From positions 930,001 to 994,000 of the forward strand of contig NZ_JADPZX010000001.1 in the NCBI RefSeq assembly GCF_015712165.1: DNA of 64,000 bases. Direction: 5' to 3'. Every line of letters starts with the position of its first letter. Positions within the stretch are counted from its first letter, which is position 1. Position numbers and translations under genes: made by a program. This stretch comes from Streptomyces spinoverrucosus. Its GTDB lineage: Bacteria > Actinomycetota > Actinomycetes > Streptomycetales > Streptomycetaceae. Positions 19,777 to 27,597 of this stretch are shown here, one piece after another. The notes beneath the pieces are model-generated. The model was not told the origin of the DNA. It was given only the letters and a program-made list of their open reading frames with translations, and made no database searches.

Positions 19777-20676
19777 GTGGCCCTGAACAACACGTATGAC
19801 GCGAGGCTGGTCCAGCAGGAGACCGCGGTGGGCGCGGGCGTGCAGATCCTGTTGCTGGCTCTGCTCGGATCGGCGATCGGCATGGGACCGGCGGGCTGGC
19901 TGACCGGCCTCGCCTTCGCGATCGCCACCTGGGCGGTGCTCTCGCGGGCCCTGCACCGGTCGGGACTGCGGTCGTTCGGCCCGGCCAACCGGGTCACCCT
20001 CGGCCGGGCCACCCTGGTCGGCGGGGTGACGGCGCTGGTCGCCGACTCCTTCGAGAGCACGCCGCCGGTCACACTGCTGGTCGGCCTGACCGCGGTGGCG
20101 CTGATCCTCGACGGGGTGGACGGCAAGGTCGCGCGGCGCACGGGTACGTCGTCGGCGCTCGGGGCGCGGTTCGACATGGAGGTCGACGCGTTCTTGATCC
20201 TCGTCCTGAGTGTGTACGTGTCGATGTCGCTGGGGCCGTGGGTGCTGCTGATCGGCGGCATGCGGTACGTGTTCGTCGCCGCGGCCCGTTTCCTGCCGTG
20301 GCTGAACGCCCCGCTGCCGCCGAGCACGGCACGCAAGACGGTCGCCGCGCTGCAGGGTGTTTTCCTGCTGGTGGCGGGGGCGGAACTGCTGCCGTGGGGG
20401 GCGAACGCGGCGGTGGTGGGGCTGGCGTTGGGGTTGCTGGTGTGGTCTTTCGGACGGGACGTGCTGTGGCTTGGGCGGACGTCGCGGGGGCGGGGGGCGG
20501 GCGAGGCGGCTGCGGGGGCGGTGTGTGAGACGGCGGCCGAGGGGGCGGCCGAGGCGGTCGTTGAAACGGCTCCCGCAGCGGCGAAGGCCGGGCGGGCCGA
20601 AGGGGCGAAGGCCGGGCGTACTGGACGTGCCAAGCAGGCGAAGGCCGGGCGGGTGCTTGAGCCGGTCGCCGGGTGA
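19777..20676 (+). CDS. CDP-alcohol phosphatidyltransferase family membrane protein
   Basis: A 299-residue inner-membrane enzyme with about six helices. The catalytic CDP-alcohol motif D-G-x2-A-R-x8-G-x3-D-x3-D is complete (DGVDGKVARR, then GARFDMEVDA, near 110-135). GTG at 19777 has GGAGG 8 bases upstream. The last ~65 residues are a low-complexity Ala/Gly/Lys/Arg tail without a fold. It probably transfers a phosphoalcohol head group onto an acceptor made by the divergent cluster, giving a lipid-linked product (inference). Confidence 0.8.
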   Translation: MALNNTYDARLVQQETAVGAGVQILLLALLGSAIGMGPAGWLTGLAFAIATWAVLSRALHRSGLRSFGPANRVTLGRATLVGGVTALVADSFESTPPVTLLVGLTAVALILDGVDGKVARRTGTSSALGARFDMEVDAFLILVLSVYVSMSLGPWVLLIGGMRYVFVAAARFLPWLNAPLPPSTARKTVAALQGVFLLVAGAELLPWGANAAVVGLALGLLVWSFGRDVLWLGRTSRGRGAGEAAAGAVCETAAEGAAEAVVETAPAAAKAGRAEGAKAGRTGRAKQAKAGRVLEPVAG

Positions 20677-21035
20677 AGCCCGGTCGCCGGCGGCACGGCC
20701 TGCTCAGGAGCGGCGCGACGCCAGTCCATGCCCGGTGACGCCGGCGCGGCAGCAACTCCGCGGCCGCACTACAACGGCGGGGCAGCGCCCCCGCGACGGT
20801 TCACCGGCTCGCACCTGCACATCGCCACGCAGTAAGCGGAATCCACTGATCAATGCCCCTGTCGGACATCGGCTTCGGCTCGCATGAGTTCCGCGTTGAT
20901 GGCATCGACGCGGTCATCGGATCGCACAAGGGGGTCGGGACGGGTTCCCTCTGCAGGGCTCCGCGACCGCCGCCCGGACTTCGCGGACCCCTGCCTGGTT
21001 GTGGTGATGCTCGTCACCACACCCGACGCCGAACG
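20677..21035. other. Non-coding stretch
   Basis: A 359-base gap between the CDP-alcohol enzyme and the next gene. I see no clear gene, hairpin or repeat. A minus-strand frame near 20845-20925 reads like a protein C-terminus (VDAINAELMRAEADVRQGH, stop), possibly the end of a lost gene, but it has no start. Confidence 0.4.
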
Positions 21036-21605
21036 TCAGCCGGCCCTCTTCCACTCCTGGCACCGGTTGGTCTTGAAGTACTCCCCGTTGTTGAGCGTCA
21101 CCCGTCCCGGCCCGTTGAGGTTGTTGTTGGCGATGATGGAGCCGAACTCGCCGCTGGCGTCCTTGGCCCGCTCCCAGTAGCAGCCGAGCTCGTCCTCCGG
21201 CCCGGCTGTCCTGTAGGTGCCGGCCTTGATGTCCTCGCCGACCAGGTACTCGCCCTCGCCGGAGAAGCTGGTCGCCGGTCCGGGCTCCTGAGTCTCCTTC
21301 GGCTTGGCGGTCACCGTCTCGGTGACGGTAGGGGCGGGCTCGGGGGCGGCGGCTTGGACGGTCTCGGTGACGGTGACCGTGGGTCGGGGCTCGGCCTTGG
21401 GACCGGCGGCTTCTTTACCAGCCTGCGCCGAGCCGCTGCTGTTGCCGATGCCGACTCCGACGATCAGGGAAACCAGGCCGACCGCCCCGTACTTCAGCCA
21501 CCGTCTGCGGCTGCGAGCGGGCTGCATCGGGCCGGTGGGCCCGCCGAGCCCGAAGGGGCCATGCGCTCCGTGGTCGGGGGTCGGGGAAGGCTGCTGGAAG
21601 GACAT
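21036..21605 (-). CDS. Membrane-anchored extracellular protein with Thr/Val/Pro linker, unknown
   Basis: A 189-residue protein. A cytoplasmic Pro/Gly-rich N-terminus is followed by basic residues and one membrane segment (LKYGAVGLVSLIVGVGIG near 41), then a Thr/Val/Glu/Pro linker with repeated TVTET motifs (~73-105). A compact C-terminal domain contains GEYLVGEDIKAGTYRTAG and GCYWERAKDASG. That domain occurs in many actinobacterial surface proteins of unknown function. ATG at 21605 has GGAG upstream. It stands before decayed genes and no partner is evident. Confidence 0.65.
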   Translation of the reverse strand: MSFQQPSPTPDHGAHGPFGLGGPTGPMQPARSRRRWLKYGAVGLVSLIVGVGIGNSSGSAQAGKEAAGPKAEPRPTVTVTETVQAAAPEPAPTVTETVTAKPKETQEPGPATSFSGEGEYLVGEDIKAGTYRTAGPEDELGCYWERAKDASGEFGSIIANNNLNGPGRVTLNNGEYFKTNRCQEWKRAG

Positions 21606-21695
21606 GGTCGGTACTCCGTTTCCTGACGCGTGCGGTGCGCCGCGATGTGGGCGACGTGCTGACGTGAGGGGATGCCCCTGGTCGTGCGCCGGCAC

Positions 21696-22150
21696 TCAGA
21701 GGCCGCGAATCTTCCGGCCCGCCTCGGTGGCCGGGTAGAGGATCGCCTCGGCGACCCGGCCCCCGGAGTCCTTGACCCCGCCGCTGAAGTTCAGGCGTCC
21801 GGAGGTGCCGGCCTTGGCGGCGACTCCGTCCCAGTACTTCGCGTCCCGCTCCCAGCGGATGTCGTCGAGGAGCCGGCCCAGGTCGTCCGTGCGGAAGGCG
21901 GACGCCGGGTCGCTCCACGGCATGGTGTGGTGGACGGCGATACCGATACCGGCGAGGACGGCGGGCGCGGTGATGGCGCCGCGCTCGGTGAAGTCGCGGG
22001 CGTGACGGGCGATCAGCTGCCCGAGGATCGGCACGACGGCCGCCTGCACCTGCTCGGACCGGTACCCCGTCGGCAGTTCGTCCTCGTGGACCGACTCGGC
22101 GGACCGCTGGAGGCCGTTGCGCCCGTACAGCGTGGTGACGACGCACCGCC
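21696..22150 (-). pseudogene. 5'-truncated DndB/DGQHR-like protein remnant
   Basis: The open frame carries the C-terminal ~150 residues of a larger protein. CVVTTLYGRNGLQRSAES is followed by AVVPILGQLIARHARDF, VLAGIGIAVHHTMPW and a W-x-G-x-A segment. The pattern recalls the end of DndB/DGQHR-domain proteins linked to DNA phosphorothioation and other modification systems, but that identification is tentative. No start codon with a ribosome site exists, and the frame stops making sense at ~22140-22150, exactly where an HsdR remnant begins on the other strand. One deletion probably removed the 5' ends of two divergent genes. Confidence 0.45.
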
Positions 22151-23093
22151 GAACGCAAGTCCCAGGCCGACCTCGCCGTCCTGGACTTCGTCAACGAGGC
22201 CGAGGACATACAGGACGCCTTCCGCCCGTACTTCGAGGAGGCGCACACCCTGCCCTCCGACCCGAACCTCCTCTACACGGCCCAGAGCCGCGTCATGTCC
22301 GCCCCGGTCATCTCGGAGCAAGACATGGACGAGTTCGTCGCCGCGTACATCGAGGCGGAGAAGAAGGCAGGCGGCTCCCAGTCCAAGTGGGAGAAGCTGC
22401 ACGCTGAGCTGTACCGGCTCCTGTCCCCCGCTGTCACCCGCTTCACCGCCCTCCGAGAGCGAGGAGGAGGACGACGTCGAGACGGCCGAGGAGTTCCGGG
22501 CCAACCTCAACGACTACGTCCGCAAGTACGGCTTCCTCGCGCAGATCGTTCCGTATCAGGACGCCGAGTTGGAGCGCCTGTACCTCTACGGGCGCCACCT
22601 GCTCAACCGCCTCCCCCGCCTGGCGGACGGCGGAGTCGACATAGGCGAGGTGGATCTCAGCCACCTGCGCGTCGAGAAGACCGGTGAGCACGACGTGTCG
22701 CTCAGCCCCGAAGGACCCGCCGAACTCAAGGGCTTCGGCGACGAGGTGGGCGGTGCGAAGGACGCCGAGACGTCACTGCTGTCCGAGCTGGTCGATAAGT
22801 TCAACGTCAAGTTCGGCACGGAGTTCACCGAGGAGGACGTCCTCCCGGCCTTCAACGCCACCAAGGAGGACCCGAAGGTTCGGGCCGCCGCCCTCGTCAA
22901 CGACGAGGAGAACTTCGGCATCGTCTTCGACAAGAAGTTCGAAGAGAACATGATGGATCACGTCTCCACGATCGACACCCTCGGCAAGCGCTACTTCGGC
23001 ACCGACCGGGACTTCAAGTCCAACCTCGACCGCAGCGCCCGACGCGCGGCCTGGCGGATGATCCGCCGGGAGGAGGGGCTGGACGAGCTCTGA
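22139..23093 (+). pseudogene. 5'-truncated, frameshifted type I restriction HsdR remnant
   Basis: This is the C-terminal ~300 residues of a type I restriction enzyme R subunit. RTAERKSQADLAVLDFVNE and VMSAPVISEQDMDEFVAAY come first. After a frame change at ~22452 follow VETAEEFRANLNDYVRKYG and LYLYGRHLLNRLP, then a helical C-terminal tail. The frame shift is explained by one extra C in CCCTCCGAG. Motor and nuclease domains are absent, so the product is dead. No HsdM or HsdS lies nearby. A perfect hairpin terminator follows at 23101-23131. Confidence 0.65.
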
Positions 23094-23100
23094 CACCCTC

Positions 23101-23131
23101 GGGGCCCGGTGCGACGCGCGCACCGGGCCCC
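23101..23131. terminator. Perfect 13-bp hairpin terminator
   Basis: Arms 23101-23113 (GGGGCCCGGTGCG) and 23119-23131 are exact complements round a 5-base loop. It lies between the convergent ends of the HsdR remnant and the DUF397 gene, so it may serve both. Confidence 0.7.
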
Positions 23132-23149
23132 ATCCGTACGTCCGCCGGT

Positions 23150-23356
23150 TCAGCGCCCGGCGGCCATCCGCACGAACCCGGCCCAAGCATCGACCCCGAC
23201 AGCCAGCCGCTCCCCTTCTGGTCGCTTCGAGTCCCGGACGAGGACAACTTCGGGGGTCGTGGCAACCTCAACGCACTCCCCGCCCCCGCCACTGCTGTAA
23301 CTGCTCTTGAACCAGGCCGACTCCGGCACGGTCGGCTCGGTGGGCTGAACGGTCAT
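23150..23356 (-). CDS. DUF397 domain protein
   Basis: A 68-residue DUF397 protein with the family pattern AWFKSSYSSGGGGECVEVA, then VLVRDSKRPEG and a final W-x-x-F (DAWAGFVRM). DUF397 genes follow XRE/DUF5753 regulators in actinobacteria and are thought to act with them, as at the whiJ-like loci. The ATG overlaps the regulator stop (ATGA), giving strict coupling. Confidence 0.85.
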   Translation of the reverse strand: MTVQPTEPTVPESAWFKSSYSSGGGGECVEVATTPEVVLVRDSKRPEGERLAVGVDAWAGFVRMAAGR

Positions 23357-24210
23357 TTTTCTCCCAGTAGTTCCTCAATGAAGGCCAGCGACTCACAGGG
23401 AGTGAGCGCCTGTGACCGGAGAATGCCATACCGGGCCTCAAGCTCACGGACCTTTCCGGAGTCGGTGTACAGACGGCTGTCGTCCTGGACCTCGGTGTAC
23501 GCGAGGCGTCGCCCATCGGCGTTGTCGATCAAGGTGAACGGGCCGCCCAGGCCTGCATGGTCCTCTCGGTCGGTCGGCATCACCTGAATCTCCACGTTGC
23601 GATTCTGTCCCACGAGTAAGATCTGCTCCGACTGCCCGCGAAGTGTTCCCCGTCCGCCGATGGGTTTACGCAACACAACTTCTTCGATGATGAAGCTCAG
23701 TAGCGGGGCCGGGCGACGCGTGAAGATGTCCTGTCGCATCAACCGTGCCGCCAGACGCTGCTCGATGACGTCGTCCTCCAGTAGCGGGCGCTGCATCTGG
23801 AAGACGGCCCGAGCGTAGTCCTCCGTCTGCAACAAGCCCGGCACAGCATGAGTGGCATAGACGCACAGGCCGACCGCACTCGCCTCCAGTCGAGCCATGT
23901 CCCTGAAGAAGGCCGGGTACTGAGCTCTCCCCATTTCCTCCTTCAGGGCCGTCAGCAATCCCCCTGCCCCCAGCACCTCATCCGCCTTGTCGATGAACCG
24001 AGGCTGCGGAATCCGCCTTCCCTGCTCGATGGACGCCACGGTGTCCGCCGAGTATCCGAGCCGCTTGCCGAACTCGGGACGTTCCAGCCCCGCCCTCAGC
24101 CGGAGCAACTTCAACTGCCGTCCGAAGGCCGTCACAACTCCCGTCCCCGGCTCATCCTCCGGCCTACGGCGTCCTTGCCCCTGGCTGGTTTCCTCTTCCC
24201 GCACGGTCAC
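23353..24210 (-). CDS. WhiJ-like XRE regulator with DUF5753
   Basis: About 285 residues from GTG 24210 (GTG 24204 is equally possible). The N-terminal helix-turn-helix is LKLLRLRAGLERPEFGKRL, then YSADTVASIEQGRR; from ~90 the DUF5753 domain begins (ATHAVPGLLQTEDYARAVF, then IEEVVLRKPIGG). This is the WhiJ/BldB-partner class of actinobacterial regulators, found in many copies per genome. It overlaps the DUF397 gene by 4 bases and is divergent from an ATP-binding anti-sigma-like gene, forming the usual triad. Such loci influence development and antibiotic production in Streptomyces. Confidence 0.85.
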   Translation of the reverse strand: MTVREEETSQGQGRRRPEDEPGTGVVTAFGRQLKLLRLRAGLERPEFGKRLGYSADTVASIEQGRRIPQPRFIDKADEVLGAGGLLTALKEEMGRAQYPAFFRDMARLEASAVGLCVYATHAVPGLLQTEDYARAVFQMQRPLLEDDVIEQRLAARLMRQDIFTRRPAPLLSFIIEEVVLRKPIGGRGTLRGQSEQILLVGQNRNVEIQVMPTDREDHAGLGGPFTLIDNADGRRLAYTEVQDDSRLYTDSGKVRELEARYGILRSQALTPCESLAFIEELLGEK

Positions 24211-24326
24211 CCCTCGCGCCTCTCCCCGTACCGCCACGTACAGCACCCGCGCCCGCCCCGTACGAAAGATCGGCGTCAGCGCGTCACCGCTGGTCACGCT
24301 AGGCCACAGAACGCCACCGTGAGTAC

Positions 24327-24770
24327 ATGACCGCAACACAATCCCCCCTCACGGTGCACCAGTTCGCGATGCGCTTCAGCTCGACCCCGCGCGGCGCCCG
24401 CCTGGCCCGGCGCCTGTGCGGGCACCGCCTCGACGCCTGGGGCATCCCGTACGGCAGCGACGCGCACGATGTCGTCACACTCATCGCGTCGGAGCTGTGC
24501 GCCAACGCCGTACGGCATGGGCACGTCGCCGGCCGCGACTTCCACGTCCTCTTCGCCGCCGACCCGACCACCGGCACCGTACGGATCGAGGTCACCGACA
24601 CCCGCGGTGAACGCCTACCCCACCTCCCCGTCACCACGCCTCCAGACGGCGACAGCGGACGCGGGCTGCTCCTCGTCGAGGCGCTGGCCGACCGCTGGGG
24701 CTCTTCACCCCGCGCCGAGGGCGGGCCCGGCAAGACCGTCTGGGCGGAGTGCACCGTTGTTCCCGCTTAA
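24327..24770 (+). CDS. ATP-binding protein, anti-sigma-factor kinase type (HATPase_c_2)
   Basis: A 147-residue GHKL-fold ATPase like SpoIIAB/RsbW. The N box is ASELCANAVRHG (~52-63) and the G-box region is DSGRGLLLVEALADRWG (~110-126). It completes the WhiJ-type triad with the divergent XRE and DUF397 genes. Whether it phosphorylates an anti-sigma antagonist is unknown. ATG at 24327 has no strong ribosome site. Confidence 0.8.
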   Translation: MTATQSPLTVHQFAMRFSSTPRGARLARRLCGHRLDAWGIPYGSDAHDVVTLIASELCANAVRHGHVAGRDFHVLFAADPTTGTVRIEVTDTRGERLPHLPVTTPPDGDSGRGLLLVEALADRWGSSPRAEGGPGKTVWAECTVVPA

Positions 24771-24857
24771 CGACAGTGTTGCTTTCCGTCTGGCACCACA
24801 CCTGACCTGCTTGTTTGCTTGTTGCAGTCCGCCGGGTTGCATTGATACTCATCGGCC

Positions 24858-26318
24858 ATGCACCAATCGACGTACTCATCAGCGGGCTGGGAGTCCTGGG
24901 GGCTCGCGTTCAGGCCGGCGATCCCGGAGGGGATGCCGTTGCTGTTCGACGACGACCTCCTCTTCGAAGACAGCGACGGCGTCCGCCCGACCACCGTGAT
25001 CAACTGCTGGGCCTGCGAGCTGCCAGCGAATGGATGCCCATCGCCGAACTCGTGGCCCTACTACGTGCGTACGGTGCGAGAGTGGCTGGAGTTCATATCA
25101 GGGCGCGGGGTCGTCCTTTTCGACACGCGGCGTCGCCTGAAGGCAGCATTGAGCGCGTACTCCGTGTATCGGGCCCAGGGCCCCATCAAGCACCGCTTCG
25201 AAGCGTCCACGTGGAACCAGAACATGGGGATCCTGGCCGGGTTCTACAAGTGGGCGAAGGACGAGGAGTACGCGGACTCCGAGCCGTTCACATACCGGCA
25301 GGCGGTCTGGGCTTTCAAGGGGCAAGTCCGTCGCGGGCGGGTCAACCAGTCGCGGCGGCGCCAGGCGAAGCCTCATGTGACGATCAAGTATCTCGACGAC
25401 GACTTCACGGACATCTTCCTCAAGGCGTTGGCGGGGTTGGATCCTGACGGGGAGCGGGATCCGAGGTACCGGGGGCGGGAGTTGGCCCGGAACTCAGCGG
25501 TCGGCCGGTTGATCGTCTCCAGCGGTCTGCGAAGCCAGGAGTACACGTACCTGCTGGCCTGCGAAGTGCCACTGCTCCCCTCGCGACGGACTGCGGTGCC
25601 TGTGTCGTTCCCAGTCCCGTCCGGTATCACCAAGGGAAGCAAGTACCGCGAGTCGTGGATCGATTACGACTCGCTGGCTGAACTGCACTCCTACATCGCC
25701 CTCGACCGGGCAGCGGCGACGTTCGGATCGTCGTGGCGTCCGCCGGCCCGCTGGGGAGAGCCGCTGTTCGTGACTGACGCCGACGAGCGCGGCGGACGCG
25801 TTAACGGGGTCCGTGTGCGGTGGAGCTCACTCGGCCCTGCCGAGCGGCGGCGTCTGGTCGCCCCGGAGGGAGGCTCGATGCTGCTGTCGGTGTGGGGCCA
25901 GGGACGCCCCTTCACTGGATGGTCCACGGTCTTCGCCAGGACCTCCGACCGCATCCGCGAGCGATACGAGCCGCGCTTCCCGCATGTCAGCCCGCACCGG
26001 TTGCGTCACACCATGGCGATGGCGACCATGGCGCGACTGATGCGCGGCTGGTACGAGCAGGCCGCTCGGCAGGTCCGCGACACCGATGACGATGCCGCCC
26101 TGGCGCACTACCTGCGGACGCAGGAGCCGCTGCTGATTCTGCGCGATCTGCTCGGACATACCAGCTCGCTGACCACGGAATCGTACCTGCACCGCCTGGA
26201 CGTACTGCGCCTGTTCACTTCCCTGTACCGGCGGGTCTGCAATAAGTACGGACTGCTGGACGAGGACGTCGAGCTGGAGCTCGGGACCGAGTTCGACGAC
26301 GAGCCGGCGGTGCTCTGA
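24858..26318 (+). CDS. Tyrosine recombinase A of a recombinase trio
   Basis: A 486-residue site-specific recombinase. Catalytic residues are present: Arg I in SSGLRSQEYTYL (~223), HRLRH (~379), the second His in DLLGHTSSLTTESYLH and the Tyr nucleophile in the same stretch (~441). It is the first of three head-to-tail recombinase genes followed by a coiled-coil gene, an order like Tn554 TnpA-TnpB-TnpC or the RIT elements. Its last base is the first of the next gene's ATG. It probably carries out strand exchange for integration of the surrounding mobile element. Confidence 0.85.
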   Translation: MHQSTYSSAGWESWGLAFRPAIPEGMPLLFDDDLLFEDSDGVRPTTVINCWACELPANGCPSPNSWPYYVRTVREWLEFISGRGVVLFDTRRRLKAALSAYSVYRAQGPIKHRFEASTWNQNMGILAGFYKWAKDEEYADSEPFTYRQAVWAFKGQVRRGRVNQSRRRQAKPHVTIKYLDDDFTDIFLKALAGLDPDGERDPRYRGRELARNSAVGRLIVSSGLRSQEYTYLLACEVPLLPSRRTAVPVSFPVPSGITKGSKYRESWIDYDSLAELHSYIALDRAAATFGSSWRPPARWGEPLFVTDADERGGRVNGVRVRWSSLGPAERRRLVAPEGGSMLLSVWGQGRPFTGWSTVFARTSDRIRERYEPRFPHVSPHRLRHTMAMATMARLMRGWYEQAARQVRDTDDDAALAHYLRTQEPLLILRDLLGHTSSLTTESYLHRLDVLRLFTSLYRRVCNKYGLLDEDVELELGTEFDDEPAVL

Positions 26319-27597
26319 TGCCGGCCACCGTCACCCTGGACCCACTGGGTGTGCACTGCATCTTCAGCGACGGGTCGGAATACCGCCGTCGCCTGCGCGT
26401 GCTGCGGCCAGTGGAGCTCCCGGAGCTGGCGCGCACCCTGCTGGAGGGTGCTACGGATCTTGTACATCCGCACGGGCAAGTCGACAGCGCGGGCGGCTTC
26501 GACCTGTACCTCACGGCCGTCCGCGGCTTCACCGACTGGCTGGTCGAGTTCGGGTTCTCCGGCGGGGCTTGCGACCTGACGCGCGCGCTTCTCGCCCGGT
26601 ACTGGCGGCAGGGGGTGCGGTCCTCCCAGGAGAGCGCGCTGCGGGCGATGTTGCGCTGCGCGGATGACCAGGATCAGATTCTGGCGCCGGATGTGCGCGC
26701 GTTCGTCGATGGCCGGCTGTTCAACACGGGCGAGCGGTACAGCTCGCACCAGCCGTACAGCGAGGCCGAATGGGCTCGGCTCATCCGTACCTGCCGGGTC
26801 GAGATCGATGGCGCCTATCGCGCGTTCTGCGCGGCCCGTGAGCAGGCTTCGTCGGCTGACGGGCCGGGGGCTTCGCTCCGTGAGCGCACTGCCCATCACT
26901 GGCTGGTGGTTCACAACGGGCCCGACGCGCTTGTCAAGGAGATGGCAGAGAGCGGCTCGTTCCCCTTCCGGCAGAGATACGGCGCCGGACTTCGCGCGGT
27001 GCTGGATCCGCTGATCCCGCCCCTGGACGTGATCATCGCCTATCAGCTGCTGTTCGGCGCCTACACCGGCATCGTGCCGGACGGGATCGCGGACCTGGGA
27101 CTTACCGACATCGAGTGGGCGGGTGACGAGAAGATCTTCCTCAGCTACGTGAAGGGTCGCACGGCGGCGGAGAGCCTTGCTCTGTCACGTCAGGCCACTC
27201 GCCTTCTGGAACAGTGGCTCGATCACTCTGCGGTGGCCCGCCGATTCGCGCCCGAGGGGTTGCGTCCCGAGCTCTGGGTGCGTTTCACGCCGAGCGGCAC
27301 GTGGGCGGGAGAACGATGGCTGGCCAAGCCGGCCACCCGGCTGTCCGTAGTCCGCTGGCCTTGTTCGCTCCCCGCCATCTGCCGAACCTGCTGCGGCTAC
27401 GGGCGTTCTTCTCCCGCCAGTGGCAGCAGATGACCACCGCCGAGTTCATCCCCGTCTTCGGCCCGTACGCCCACCGTCTCGACGAGATCCTGACTCCCGG
27501 CCGGTACTTCTCCGAGCACGCGCTGCGGGCAGCTGCTGTCGAGGTCACCGGCTCCGATGTGGAGCTTCCACTGCGACCTGAGGAGCACACCGTATGA
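26318..27597 (+). pseudogene. Recombinase-like protein B, frameshifted, catalytic Arg missing
   Basis: Reads as ~345 residues, then a frame change near 27350-27370 leads to ~75 more (LFAPRHLPNLLRLRAFF, then FGPYAHRLDEILTPGRYF) ending in ATGA overlap with gene C. The core-binding half (FTDWLVEFGFSGG) and a catalytic-domain start (YQLLFGAYTGIVPDGIADL near 240) are recognisable. The Arg of the T-G-x-R motif is Val, and no H-x-x-R or nucleophilic Tyr block is found in either frame. It may have been an accessory, inactive recombinase even before the frameshift. A sequencing error could also explain the shift. Confidence 0.65.

Noticed and set aside
20845..20925. A short minus-strand C-terminus-like peptide in the gap after the CDP-alcohol gene.
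   Set aside because: No start codon and only ~25 plausible residues; cannot be told from chance.
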